Both the position numbers and the translations under genes were made by a program. Positions 1 through 7,508 of a DNA stretch of 22,207 nt are shown in pieces. Position 1 is the first letter of the stretch. Each line of letters starts with the position of its first letter. Where the stretch lies: positions 1 through 22,207 of the forward strand of contig CBDUGY010000044.1 of the NCBI GenBank assembly GCA_965367015.1, written 5' to 3'. This DNA comes from CAXBES01 sp965367015 (lineage in GTDB: Bacteria; Bacteroidota; Bacteroidia; Flavobacteriales; Flavobacteriaceae). The notes under the pieces were generated by a model, which was not told where the DNA came from, ran no database searches, and was given only the letters and a program-made list of their open reading frames with translations.

Positions 1-847
1 AATAGATTAATAAGAAGCTACTCAATCCGAATAGTCCTAAAACCCACCAAATTTGTTTTGTGGATAATTCATTTTTATTCTCCAATCGATCAATTAACGC
101 TTCCTTTTCTTCTAGAATTCTCGGTGTATCTAAATTTTTAATAAGGTCAGGTTCGAAGTATTGATAGTACCGCTTAAACACACTATCAGTAAAGAGTAAT
201 TTATTTAGATATACAATTTGTTTCTCAGAATTGTTTTTACTTTCATAATACTTGTGAAGTTCTTCAAAAAGTATACGTTGATGCGGTAAAATATGCATAT
301 CCCTAGAATCGTAGATAGAGTCAGATTTTTTGAGGTACATAATTCCCTTCCTATTTTCATTTAATCGCAAATATGAAAGTCCTTTAAACAGATATAGATT
401 CAACAAGTTTTCTGGATAAACTTCGGTATTAATCTTAGGAATTAAAGTATCGCAATTTTGAATTACTTTTAGATAATTTTTACAGTAAAAATCTAATTCA
501 ATTAAAATTTCCATAAAAGCGTTATAATGAAAACCTTCATTTTGAGTAAAACCAGAAAATCCCTTCGATTTACTCATTCCTTTATTAACATAATAATATG
601 TAGAGTCAAACCGTTTCAAGTTTAGATAACATATAGCAAAATTCTGAAGCGAAAATAATTCGTTTTCCATTTTCAATTCATTGACCTGATTTCTCGCTCC
701 GGGACGGGTCGATTTAGTGATATCGTCTAGATAAGTTTTATTATTTATTAAACTATTTCTATAAAGTTGCAACTCTAAAGCTTCTGCCTTATTTCCCCAA
801 ATTGATTTTGCAGTTATTAACCGGTCAGTTATGTATAATAGTTGCAT
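1..847 (-). CDS. C-terminal part of the frameshifted TPR regulator, partial at window edge
   Basis: I translated this strand by hand and found no stop from the A8 tract to position 1, in the frame one base back from the upstream fragment. The first ATG in this frame ends at 845-847 (MQLLYITDRL). It overlaps the end of the N-terminal fragment by 19 bases. The product is rich in Tyr, Asn, Leu and Lys with repeated helix-turn-helix-length segments, which suggests TPR repeats. Near the window edge it reaches a polar, probably coiled segment (EEKEALIDRLENKNE), then KQIWWVLGLFGLSSFLLIY, which is a clear start of a transmembrane helix. The cytoplasmic domain beyond the membrane is not in the window. 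An AraC-type HTH domain is the usual partner in this family, but that is not seen here. Confidence 0.6.
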   Translation of the reverse strand, partial: MQLLYITDRLITAKSIWGNKAEALELQLYRNSLINNKTYLDDITKSTRPGARNQVNELKMENELFSLQNFAICYLNLKRFDSTYYYVNKGMSKSKGFSGFTQNEGFHYNAFMEILIELDFYCKNYLKVIQNCDTLIPKINTEVYPENLLNLYLFKGLSYLRLNENRKGIMYLKKSDSIYDSRDMHILPHQRILFEELHKYYESKNNSEKQIVYLNKLLFTDSVFKRYYQYFEPDLIKNLDTPRILEEKEALIDRLENKNELSTKQIWWVLGLFGLSSFLLIY

Positions 848-1266
848 AATGTTGCCATTTTTTTTGCCAGATCAAAAGCAATTAAATTATTTTTTGTCTC
901 ATAGATTAAATCTCTACCGGAAAATTCATACGCCTTAATCATATACCCTAAAGCCGGATAGGTAATATTCTTAATATTTTTCGTCAATTCGATTACACTA
1001 TCTGCGAATGCAATATTCTTTTCCGGGTGGAAGATTCGAGCCAGACGATCATAACCCCGGGCCATTTTTATAGTATCACGTTCTTTTCGGGCTCTATTGA
1101 GATAAGTTCTTGCCACTTTTTCAGCTTTAATAGAATCTAACTCAACCTCCATAAACAACTCCAACAATTCTTCATCTTTCATATTTTCAAGCTGTTCTTG
1201 AGTAAAATCTTGTGCGAGAGAAGATGTCGCAAATAGAAAAACTAATATGTGAAAAATGATTTTCAT
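829..1266 (-). CDS. N-terminal part of a frameshifted TPR regulator
   Basis: This 145-codon frame encodes a signal-peptide-like start (a hydrophobic stretch ending near SSLAQ, residues 1-19) followed by helical, charged sequence with TPR-like spacing. It stops shortly after DLAKK. If one base is added to the A8 tract at 858-865, the frame continues as DLAKKNGNIMQLLYITDRLI and stays open to the window edge. DLAKKNGN is the sort of motif expected inside a TPR helix. The two frames are therefore one gene. Its layout (signal peptide, TPR region, then a membrane helix) matches the Bacteroidetes TPR-membrane regulators, which usually end in an AraC/LuxR-type DNA-binding domain or feed one. That C-terminal domain would lie outside the window, so the regulator role is inferred. 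The break may be a true mutation, a phase-variable tract or a read error. Confidence 0.7.
   Translation of the reverse strand: MKIIFHILVFLFATSSLAQDFTQEQLENMKDEELLELFMEVELDSIKAEKVARTYLNRARKERDTIKMARGYDRLARIFHPEKNIAFADSVIELTKNIKNITYPALGYMIKAYEFSGRDLIYETKNNLIAFDLAKKMATLCNYYT
858..865 (-). other. A8 homopolymer at the frameshift point
   Basis: On the coding strand the sequence reads GCAAAAAAAATGGC. Reading GCA AAA AAA ATG leads to a stop at 829-831. Adding one A, or slipping one base back on the run, gives GCA AAA AAA AAT GGC and joins the upstream frame to the open frame that continues to position 1. Confidence 0.75.
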
Positions 1267-1405
1267 CTAAGTTGATGGTTATAATCTTAAAGTTAAGAAA
1301 AAATGGTTTTCTAACTTATCAGTATAAATAAATACCAGTACAACAACGAATTGTTCATTTAATCAACTCATTTTCAGCAAGATAAAATAAACGCTTTCAG
1401 TCGAA

Positions 1406-1437
1406 ATTCGTGAATTACGACCTTTAAATTCACGAAT
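1406..1437. repeat. 11-bp inverted repeat
   Basis: ATTCGTGAATT (1406-1416) is the exact reverse complement of AATTCACGAAT (1427-1437), with a 10-bp spacer. There is no T-run, so it is not an obvious terminator. It lies about 140 bp before the TPR gene start and could be an operator or an RNA hairpin. Confidence 0.55.
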
Positions 1438-1467
1438 CCCGATTTAGAGTGCTTGGATAGGGGCTTA

Positions 1468-1503
1468 TTTTTATAAACATTTGAACTGTGAAGTTTATAA
1501 AAA
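1468..1503. repeat. 11-bp inverted repeat sharing an arm with the terminator hairpin
   Basis: TTTTTATAAAC (1468-1478) and GTTTATAAAAA (1493-1503) are exact reverse complements separated by 14 bases. On the minus strand its first arm is the T-run and tail of the terminator-like hairpin at 1502-1567, so the two structures follow directly on each other and partly compete. Confidence 0.5.
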
Positions 1504-1567
1504 AGCAACTGGAGACTTGTCTATGTTTAACTGGGGAGTTGATAAAAGAAGGTCTCTAAGTTGCTTT
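1496..1567 (-). terminator. Probable rho-independent terminator of proline dehydrogenase, large loop
   Basis: Read on the minus strand, AAAGCAACT (1567-1559) pairs with AGTTGCTTT (1510-1502). After one bulged A the stem continues with six more pairs, 1557-1552 with 1516-1511, including one G-U. The 35-base loop contains a small AACT/AGTT hairpin. The stem is followed by TTTTTT and ATAA. It begins 66 bases after the proline dehydrogenase stop. The shape fits a terminator, but the loop is unusually large, so a structured RNA is also possible. Confidence 0.5.
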
Positions 1568-1633
1568 AATTCGAAACTTATGAATTGCAATAAAAGCCTC
1601 CGCGAAATAAAATGATTCTAGTAAGAAATAGAA

Positions 1634-2806
1634 CTAAATCTTCCTTCGCTCCTTCTCTTTTTTCAACAATGTGAGTTCCCGGCTGGTTTGCCCGGCAACC
1701 GAAGTATTTTCTTCTGCACGGCGAATTAAATATGGCATTACATCTTTAACCGGTCCGAAAGGAATGTATTTGGCAACATTATAACCCGCGCTAGCCAGAT
1801 TGAAGCTAATATGATCGCTCATACCGTAGAGCTGCCCAAACCAAACCCGCGCATCATTTTTAAATAAACCTTTCGAACTCATGATCTCCATCGCCAAATA
1901 ACTACTCGATTCGTTATGAGTGCCTAAAAAAAGTGAGATATCATCTAAATTATCCAGGATATAATTAACGACAGCATTAAAATTTTCATCGGTGGCCTGT
2001 TTACTATTACAGATGGGAGTAGGATATCCCTTTTCTTCAGCCCTCTCATTTTCCTTTTCCATATATGCACCACGTACCACTTTGAAACCCAGCTTATATC
2101 CTTCCTTTTTTGCTTTTTGATGCTGCTGTTTTAAATATTCCAATCGATCCCAACGATAACATTGCAGTGTATTAAAAACTATTGCTTTCTCCCTGTTGTA
2201 TTTTACCATCATCTGCTCGCACAAATCATCGGCTGCATTCTGCATCCAGGATTCTTCACCATCTATTAGCAATGAAATATTACAATTAGAGGCAATTTGA
2301 CACACCTTATCATAACGGTTTTGAATATTGATCCATTCTTTTTCTTCAATATCGGAAAGTTTCTGGTTTTCCGTTAATTTTTGCCAGATCTTGAATCGAC
2401 CGAATCCGCTGGGCTTAAAAACAGAAAAAGGCATCGCTTCTTTGTTGTCGGCAAAACGGGTAAGCTCGATAACTTTATTCATTGTTGCGTCGAACTGTAC
2501 TTCTTCCTCCTTCCCTTCTACAGAGAAATCTAGGACAGAATTTACACCGGCTTCGAATAAATTGTCGACCACCGGCATGCAGTCCTTTTCGTTTACTCCA
2601 CCACAAAAATGATCGAAAACAGTTGACCGTATCAGGCCTTCTACCGGAAGGTTCAAATTGAGTGCGAATTTCGTGGCTGCCGTTCCTATACGAACCAATG
2701 GCTCTTTCGATATCATTTTAAACAAAAAATAAGCGCGTTCTAATTCTGAATCACTTTTTAGTTTAAAAGCCGTCTTTGTATCGTCGAAAAGAGAATTTGA
2801 TATCAT
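1634..2806 (-). CDS. Proline dehydrogenase
   Basis: The 390-aa product oxidises L-proline to pyrroline-5-carboxylate using FAD and passes electrons to the respiratory chain; a separate P5C dehydrogenase then makes glutamate. It is the stand-alone ProDH type, without the aldehyde dehydrogenase half found in bifunctional PutA. Visible ProDH landmarks are LLIDGEE (179-185), FKVVRGAYMEKE (241-252), GTHN (295-298), and the C-terminal YLIRRAEENTSVAGQ (359-373), whose arginines bind the substrate carboxylate in this family. The length and full set of motifs suggest an intact enzyme. The gene is divergent from aroB and stands alone on its strand. A palindrome and a TATATTTG element upstream suggest its own regulated promoter. 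I am confident of the family. The symbol is left blank because this type is variously called putA, prodh or fadM. Confidence 0.95.
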   Translation of the reverse strand: MISNSLFDDTKTAFKLKSDSELERAYFLFKMISKEPLVRIGTAATKFALNLNLPVEGLIRSTVFDHFCGGVNEKDCMPVVDNLFEAGVNSVLDFSVEGKEEEVQFDATMNKVIELTRFADNKEAMPFSVFKPSGFGRFKIWQKLTENQKLSDIEEKEWINIQNRYDKVCQIASNCNISLLIDGEESWMQNAADDLCEQMMVKYNREKAIVFNTLQCYRWDRLEYLKQQHQKAKKEGYKLGFKVVRGAYMEKENERAEEKGYPTPICNSKQATDENFNAVVNYILDNLDDISLFLGTHNESSSYLAMEIMSSKGLFKNDARVWFGQLYGMSDHISFNLASAGYNVAKYIPFGPVKDVMPYLIRRAEENTSVAGQTSRELTLLKKEKERRKI

Positions 2807-2825
2807 AAAGTCAAAATAATGTTCA

Positions 2826-2833
2826 CAAATATA
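2826..2833 (-). promoter_or_regulatory. Putative -7 element of the proline dehydrogenase promoter
   Basis: The minus strand reads TATATTTG, an exact match to the Bacteroidetes TAnnTTTG -7 element, 20 bases upstream of the ATG. A TTG lies 22 bases further upstream, a little longer than the usual spacing of about 19-21. Confidence 0.45.
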
Positions 2834-2841
2834 GTTAGATT

Positions 2842-2862
2842 TGATTTCTGTTACACAAATCA
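2842..2862. promoter_or_regulatory. Imperfect palindrome between proline dehydrogenase and aroB
   Basis: TGATTT (2842-2847) and AAATCA (2857-2862) flank TGT (2849-2851) and ACA (2853-2855) around a central T. Apart from that centre, only the C/C pair at 2848 and 2856 breaks the symmetry. The site fills the spacer between the -33 TTG and the -7 element of the minus-strand promoter, a position suited to repression or activation of proline dehydrogenase. The regulator is unknown. Confidence 0.4.
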
Positions 2863-2880
2863 GATTAAGTTTAGTTATTC

Positions 2881-3948
2881 ATGAAAATTTTAAAAGAAAG
2901 AGGTTCTATTTATTGTAATGCAGGGGCCTGGGATGCTCTGAATTTTGAAATTAATAAAATTGCGCCCGGGAAAATCTTTATATTAACTGACGCTAATACA
3001 AATACTTACTGCCTCCCTTATTTTCATGATAATATAGAACTTCCTCACAACACTATAGTCATTAAAATCTCACATGGAGAAGCTAATAAAACAATAGAAA
3101 CCTGTCAAAAAATTTGGCAAGAGCTATCAGACTTAGGAGCAGACCGGAACAGTTTACTTATTAATTTAGGTGGCGGGGTCGTCACTGATATTGGTGGTTT
3201 CGTCGCTGCTACTTTTAAACGTGGTATTAATAGCATAAATATCCCTACTTCCCTCTTGGCCATGGTAGATGCCTCAGTAGGTGGGAAAAATGGTGTTGAC
3301 TTAGGGGCATTGAAGAATCAGATAGGTGTAATTCGGGATGCCAATTGTGTGGTGATTGATACCCAATTCTTAAAAACACTCCCGAAAGAGGAAGTTATTT
3401 CAGGTTATGCTGAAATGCTTAAGCATGGATTAATTCATTCTGAAAAATACTGGAATAGCGTTAAGGATTTTAATCTAGAAAACGCTTCTGAGGAAACACA
3501 ACTCATTTGGGAATCTGTACTCATTAAAAATCAGGTAATCACCGACGATCCAAATGAAAAAGGTATCCGAAAAACATTAAATTATGGTCATACTCTTGGT
3601 CATGCAATAGAATCATATTTGCTGGATCACCCGGAGAAACGGGCTGTTCTGCACGGAGAAGCAATCGGCATAGGTATGATCCTTGCCTCTTATCTTTCAG
3701 CCGAGCTTTTAAATTTTCCGAAGAATGTCTTAGATGAAATATCAAGAACTATTTTTAAAAACTTTGAAAAGATATCTTTTAACAATAGAGATATTGAGGC
3801 AATCATTAAATTACTGGCCTACGATAAGAAAAACCGGGACGGAAAAGTGTTGTTTGTATTGTTGAAGGAGATTGGAGAATTTCAGATCGATTGTGAAGTG
3901 CCCGATGAGTTAATTTATAAGGCTTTTGAATACTATAAAAATTTCTAA
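2881..3948 (+). CDS. aroB: 3-dehydroquinate synthase
   Basis: This 355-aa enzyme converts DAHP to 3-dehydroquinate, the second step of the shikimate pathway to aromatic amino acids, using NAD and a divalent metal in the cytoplasm. The NAD-binding and active-site block is clear: NLGGGVVTDIGGFVAATFKRG (residues 95-115) followed by PTSLLAMVDASVGGKNGVD (122-140). The metal ligands expected for the family are present: Glu178 in GYAEMLKHG, His237 in NYGHTLGHA and His258 in VLHGEAIG. The length is normal for AroB and nothing is missing. The start is the only ATG close to the conserved N-terminus. The gene is divergent from proline dehydrogenase, and no other shikimate gene lies nearby. A 77-bp gap separates it from the next small gene on the same strand, so they could be co-transcribed. 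Confidence 0.97.
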   Translation: MKILKERGSIYCNAGAWDALNFEINKIAPGKIFILTDANTNTYCLPYFHDNIELPHNTIVIKISHGEANKTIETCQKIWQELSDLGADRNSLLINLGGGVVTDIGGFVAATFKRGINSINIPTSLLAMVDASVGGKNGVDLGALKNQIGVIRDANCVVIDTQFLKTLPKEEVISGYAEMLKHGLIHSEKYWNSVKDFNLENASEETQLIWESVLIKNQVITDDPNEKGIRKTLNYGHTLGHAIESYLLDHPEKRAVLHGEAIGIGMILASYLSAELLNFPKNVLDEISRTIFKNFEKISFNNRDIEAIIKLLAYDKKNRDGKVLFVLLKEIGEFQIDCEVPDELIYKAFEYYKNF

Positions 3949-4025
3949 AAAAATTATTCGAAATTATTTGTTGTTATAAATTTTTCTGTAGTTTAGCATA
4001 GCTAACCCTCAAACCTACGGATGCC

Positions 4026-4319
4026 ATGAAACGTGTTATTGTAGACTATAAAAAATTAACGCCAGAGATACTCACACTTCTCGTTGAGAAATATCCCGAT
4101 GGCTATGATGACGATCATGTGATTATTTTTAAGAATGCCAGAAATGAGACTGTGGAAGCTGTTGAAGTCCGTACTGAAGACACCACCTATTTAGTTAAAG
4201 TGAGTTCAAGACTGGAATCGACAATGGCTAGCTTTGATGAAGATGATTACTTAGATTCCGACTTTACCGAGCCGATAAGCGAAATTCCAGATCGAAAGAA
4301 ACTGGATGAAGAAGAATAA
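4026..4319 (+). CDS. Small acidic conserved hypothetical protein
   Basis: The 97-aa product begins MKRVIVDYKKLTPEILTLLVEKYPDGYDD and then alternates predicted strands (VIIFKNARNETVEAVEVRTEDTTYLVKVSS) before an acidic tail (DEDDYLDSDF...DEEE). It has no signal peptide or membrane segment, so it should be cytoplasmic. From memory, close relatives are widespread in Flavobacteriia and some carry the label 'DNA primase'; nothing here resembles a primase domain, so I do not use that name. Its function is unknown. A weak promoter-like TTG-N18-TAGTTTAG lies just upstream (3967-3995), and the gene ends directly at a strong terminator, so it may be its own unit or the tail of an aroB transcript. Confidence 0.8.
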   Translation: MKRVIVDYKKLTPEILTLLVEKYPDGYDDDHVIIFKNARNETVEAVEVRTEDTTYLVKVSSRLESTMASFDEDDYLDSDFTEPISEIPDRKKLDEEE

Positions 4320-4347
4320 AAAAAGAGGCGAATTCGCCTCTTTTTTT
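4319..4347. terminator. Bidirectional rho-independent terminator
   Basis: GAGGCGAATTCGCCTC (4325-4340) is a perfect palindrome flanked by an A-run on the left and a T7 run on the right. It therefore works on both strands and sits between two convergent genes, ending the 97-aa gene on the plus strand and the DJ-1/PfpI gene on the minus strand. Confidence 0.9.
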
Positions 4348-4366
4348 GTAAGTGTTTCAGTACTCT

Positions 4367-4915
4367 TTATGCATGTTGTAAGGTATGCTTACCTTCTTTG
4401 ATTTCTTCAATCAATTTTGAATTGAATGCCGGAAGATCATTAGGATTTCTACTTGTTACAAATCCTTCATCAACAACTACTTCTTCATCCACCCAATTTG
4501 CCCCTGCATTTACAAGATCATCCTTAATGGAACTAAAAGAAGTCATTTTTCTTCCTTTTACAACATCAGCTGATATTAAGGTCCAAGCGGCGTGACAAAT
4601 AGCAGCTACAGGTTTCTTCTGACTAAAAAAATCTCTAACAAAAACTAAAGCATCGTCATTTCTTCTTAATTTATCCGGATTGATAACGCCTCCCGGTAAA
4701 ACTAATGCATTGTACTGATCGGCTTTTACTTCGTTCAATGTTTTATCTACTTGATATTCATTGCTCCAGTTTCCATCGTCCCAGCCTTTAATTGTTCCGC
4801 TTTTCTCGCTAATGATATCTACAGTAAATCCTTCAGCTTCCATGGCTTCTTTAGGTGATTTTAATTCTGATTCTTCAAATCCATTTGTTGCTAAAATAGC
4901 AATTCTCTTTTCCAT
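4367..4915 (-). CDS. DJ-1/PfpI family protein (class I glutamine amidotransferase-like)
   Basis: The 182-aa protein has the whole DJ-1/PfpI fold: an N-terminal strand (RIAILATNGFEESEL) with the conserved Glu15, LVLPGG (71-76), and the nucleophile elbow AAICHAAWTL with Cys107-His108. The length and the AICH(A/G)xWTL signature match the PfpI/YhbO/YraA general-stress branch, whose members have been described as proteases, deglycases or glyoxalase-like enzymes. The substrate cannot be read from sequence, and the deglycase role is disputed in the field. There is no signal peptide. It stands alone on the minus strand and ends at the shared bidirectional terminator. I am confident of the family, not of the reaction. 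Confidence 0.92.
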   Translation of the reverse strand: MEKRIAILATNGFEESELKSPKEAMEAEGFTVDIISEKSGTIKGWDDGNWSNEYQVDKTLNEVKADQYNALVLPGGVINPDKLRRNDDALVFVRDFFSQKKPVAAICHAAWTLISADVVKGRKMTSFSSIKDDLVNAGANWVDEEVVVDEGFVTSRNPNDLPAFNSKLIEEIKEGKHTLQHA

Positions 4916-5062
4916 AGTGTTTAATTATTCTTTTAATTAATATTTTTCTTTAATAGCAATATAGCCCTATTTACAGGGTGTCACAAGGTTTCAATATTAA
5001 TATTTGGTTAAACTATGTTAAGAAAATAACAAATGACAGAAGTTTAATTGCTCATTCCCAAT

Positions 5063-5581
5063 TTAAAGCAAATAGCGCTCTCTTATGACATTAGTATGAT
5101 GGATTTCGTGACCGCAGATTATAAAGCCACAAGCTCGTACCGATAAGATATTATTATTGGCAATGCCTGTATGTTCGAATTTGTTCTCCGATAAATTTTG
5201 AAAGAATGTAATTGTCGCACTTCTAACAGAATGATACTCTTTTATTAAACTTTCCATTGAGCGAGTGTTAGCATCGGCATATTGGGCGAAGATGTTTTCG
5301 TCGAAACCCTCTAAATCAGAGTTTAGATTTCTGGCAAAATACAATGCTCGATACGTGAACACTCTTTCGGTATCAATTAAATGTAATAAAATATCTTTTG
5401 AAGTCCACTTCCCTGAAGCATACCGAAATTCTAATTTGTTCTGTGGTATAGAGTCAAAAAATTGTGCGATAGTCTTGTAGCCTTTTTGTAGCGCATCTAA
5501 CAAATCTATATCCTCAACCAAGTCTACATATTGCTTATAATACTGAAAGTATTCGGTCGAAGTGAGGTCTGAACGCAACAT
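5063..5581 (-). CDS. DinB-fold metal-dependent protein
   Basis: The 172-aa product is a four-helix DinB/YfiT-type protein. The metal triad is visible: His67 in WTSKDILLHLIDTERVF and His158 and His162 in CGHEIHHTNVIRERYL, with the HxxxH spacing typical of the family. These proteins are often thiol-dependent transferases or related enzymes; the name DinB here is not the DNA polymerase IV of E. coli. The start is 17 bases after the Lrp/AsnC gene stop, so the two are almost certainly co-transcribed. Its substrate is unknown. It has no signal peptide. Confidence 0.85.
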   Translation of the reverse strand: MLRSDLTSTEYFQYYKQYVDLVEDIDLLDALQKGYKTIAQFFDSIPQNKLEFRYASGKWTSKDILLHLIDTERVFTYRALYFARNLNSDLEGFDENIFAQYADANTRSMESLIKEYHSVRSATITFFQNLSENKFEHTGIANNNILSVRACGFIICGHEIHHTNVIRERYLL

Positions 5582-5598
5582 GGAGAATTTGTTTAGAA

Positions 5599-6078
5599 TT
5601 AAATCTCTTTAAAAATGGAATGCATCAAGCGTTTTTTGTCATTTATACTTTCTTCAAGAGAGATCATTGTTTCAGTGCGCGTTACTCCCTCAATATCATC
5701 AATCTGATAAATAATATCTTTTGCATGACTTGTATCCTTAGCACGAATTTTACAAAATACATTGAATTTACCTGTGGTAACATGTGCCACCGTTACATAT
5801 GGAATTTCATTAATTCGCTCCAAAACAAACTGAGTTTGTGAGGTTTTATTCAAGAAAACACCAACATAAGCTATAAAAGAATATCCTAATTTCTGATAAT
5901 CTAAACGCAAGGAGGAACCAATAATTATTCCTGCTTCTTCCATCTTTTTTACACGAACATGCACAGTTCCTGCCGAAATTTGAAGTTTCTTAGCAATATC
6001 GGTAAAAGGAGTTCGGGTATTTTCAATCAACATATCAAGGATTTGATGATCTGTATCGTCTAGTTTAAATTTAGCCAT
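5599..6078 (-). CDS. Lrp/AsnC family transcriptional regulator
   Basis: The 159-aa protein has the standard Lrp/AsnC plan. An N-terminal winged HTH (LDDTDHQILDMLIENTRTPFTDIAKKLQISAGTVHVRVKKMEEAGII, residues 6-52) is joined to a C-terminal RAM ligand and oligomerisation domain (about 66-140, with VAHVTTGKFNVFCKI in its core). It is expected to bind an amino acid or small metabolite and act as dimers or octamers on DNA. The length is normal. It leads a two-gene unit with the DinB-fold gene and lies 53 bp downstream of the M14 carboxypeptidase on the same strand. Its target genes cannot be read from the window; proline dehydrogenase about 3 kb away is one speculative candidate. Confidence 0.93.
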   Translation of the reverse strand: MAKFKLDDTDHQILDMLIENTRTPFTDIAKKLQISAGTVHVRVKKMEEAGIIIGSSLRLDYQKLGYSFIAYVGVFLNKTSQTQFVLERINEIPYVTVAHVTTGKFNVFCKIRAKDTSHAKDIIYQIDDIEGVTRTETMISLEESINDKKRLMHSIFKEI

Positions 6079-6131
6079 ATCATTGAGTCAAATAATAAAA
6101 ACAAAAATAATAAGCTTCTATCAATAAAAGC

Positions 6132-7277
6132 CTATTTTTCTTGTAAAATAATTACCTTTTCATCGTCTTTGTTAACAATAGTTGAAACTTTTTGACCAAC
6201 TCGGATTTTTTCTTGCGAATTCACCAACACACTTGCGCCTTTCAAGTCTATTGATTTATGAGAAAGAAGACTCCCGCTTTTAACTATAGAATCAATTGTG
6301 GGCGCGAAGATGATTTCTGCCTCATCTAGCTCTTCTACAAGCTGTATAGCAATATCTACAGGCTTTCGCTCGTTGGCTATCCGAACATTTTTAAGAATAA
6401 TATCTCGATACTTCGAGTTGTTTTCTGGGATGTTGAAATAATCCTTATAATTAAATGAGCCTCTCTTAAAAAAATCAAAAAGTGAAATATATGCGTAAAA
6501 TATAAATTCTCGTGTTTTCTCTCTTTGATAATCATTTCTATAATGGCCCGCTTCAAATAATATAGTTGGGAACTGCAAATGTTGAAATGTGTCACCAACA
6601 CAGGCCCCGTTAAAGGTGTCGTCGTACCTCCCAACCTGCCCGGGAATGTGCAATTTAAGTTCCTCGTTCATCCTTACAATATGCTGCATGGCTATCTTTC
6701 TACTTTCGGTGACTGTCCTACGTTTGTCCGCTGCAGGAGCTAAGAAAGAAACTGTAGCCGGCTTGTCGGTCGATAAACCATAAATGGAACGCTGGTCGTG
6801 AAGATTTAAACAAAGTTGCGGTTTTACTCTCTCAAATGTTTTTCTAAGTGCCTTACTTTCTGCTTGAGAAAGATCTCTGGCATCACGGTTTAAATCAATA
6901 TCATTTGAATTGACTCGGTTATAACTTTTGGCGCCATCGGGATTCAGAATTGGAATTATATAGAAAGTGTATGTCTCATGAAATTTTTCTATTTCATCCT
7001 GAAAAACATCTTGTTGAAACAAGAACTTTAAAAAATCGAATATAGCTTTAGTAGTCGTCGATTCATTGCCATGCATTTGTGACCAACCTAAAACGACTTT
7101 CTTTCCCGTTCCAATTTTTAATAACGGGATATCATTTCCTAATTCTGAAGTTCCGGCGGATGTAATTTCGAGATGGTCATGATACGAATTTATAATTGGT
7201 AAAATGTGTTCCAAAGTAACATATCTCCCTTTTATTCGAGACTCAAAATTCACACAGTACCACGACTTTAAATCCAT
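6132..7277 (-). CDS. M14 family zinc carboxypeptidase, cytoplasmic type
   Basis: Starting at the ATG at 7275-7277 the protein has 381 residues. The zinc ligands of the M14 fold are present as HGNE (His69, Glu72) and His160 in LCLNLHD. The substrate-binding NR pair is in DLNRDARD (Asn130-Arg131), and the catalytic glutamate is Glu242 in PTILFEAGHY. About 110 residues follow the catalytic domain. There is no signal peptide, so it should act in the cytoplasm, perhaps on peptides, muropeptides or a modified protein. An in-frame ATG 96 bases further upstream exists, but those codons run straight through the operator repeats and the probable promoter, so I reject it. The gene diverges from a small XRE regulator and shares operator-like palindromes with it. 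Confidence 0.88.
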   Translation of the reverse strand: MDLKSWYCVNFESRIKGRYVTLEHILPIINSYHDHLEITSAGTSELGNDIPLLKIGTGKKVVLGWSQMHGNESTTTKAIFDFLKFLFQQDVFQDEIEKFHETYTFYIIPILNPDGAKSYNRVNSNDIDLNRDARDLSQAESKALRKTFERVKPQLCLNLHDQRSIYGLSTDKPATVSFLAPAADKRRTVTESRKIAMQHIVRMNEELKLHIPGQVGRYDDTFNGACVGDTFQHLQFPTILFEAGHYRNDYQREKTREFIFYAYISLFDFFKRGSFNYKDYFNIPENNSKYRDIILKNVRIANERKPVDIAIQLVEELDEAEIIFAPTIDSIVKSGSLLSHKSIDLKGASVLVNSQEKIRVGQKVSTIVNKDDEKVIILQEK

Positions 7278-7291
7278 AAATATTTTGTTCC

Positions 7292-7365
7292 AGTTACAAA
7301 GGTAAACAAAGAGATGTTTACAATTGTAAACACGAAAACACAAGTTTTTTAATACATTTGTAAAC
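7292..7365 (-). promoter_or_regulatory. M14 carboxypeptidase promoter with three operator-like palindromes
   Basis: O2 (7315-7332) is a perfect 18-bp palindrome, TGTTTACAATTGTAAACA. O1 (7292-7307) and O3 (7350-7365) match its 16-bp core GTTTACAATTGTAAAC at 12 of 16 positions each. On the minus strand, O1 contains TACCTTTG (7304-7297), a match to TAnnTTTG, with a TTG in the centre of O2 16 bases upstream. A protein bound to O1 or O2 would cover the promoter. The -7 position puts the transcript start a few bases before the ATG at 7277, which supports the short form of the carboxypeptidase. Confidence 0.65.
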
Positions 7366-7508
7366 AAATTCACCCAGAGACAACCTTAAAAATTAAGAAT
7401 TTTAACTAGACTTCATATTTAGAGATATAATTAATTATATTTCAGTTACTTAATCATATTTAATTAAAGTATATATTTATTACAATATAACTTAAATCAT
7501 CGATTATA

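Larger units (their letters stand above)
1267..1633. other. Intergenic region with inverted repeats, no gene seen
   Basis: This 367-bp gap lies downstream of proline dehydrogenase and upstream of the TPR gene, both on the minus strand. I see no credible ORF. It holds three inverted repeats (1406-1437, 1468-1503 and 1502-1567), the last two sharing an arm. The 1267-1400 part is plain AT-rich DNA that should contain the TPR gene's promoter, though I cannot place a convincing -7/-33 pair there. Confidence 0.5.

Noticed and set aside
7278..7373. 32-residue N-terminal extension of the M14 carboxypeptidase
   Set aside because: It translates the operator palindromes and the probable promoter (7292-7365), is unlike M14 sequences, and starts upstream of the likely transcript start.
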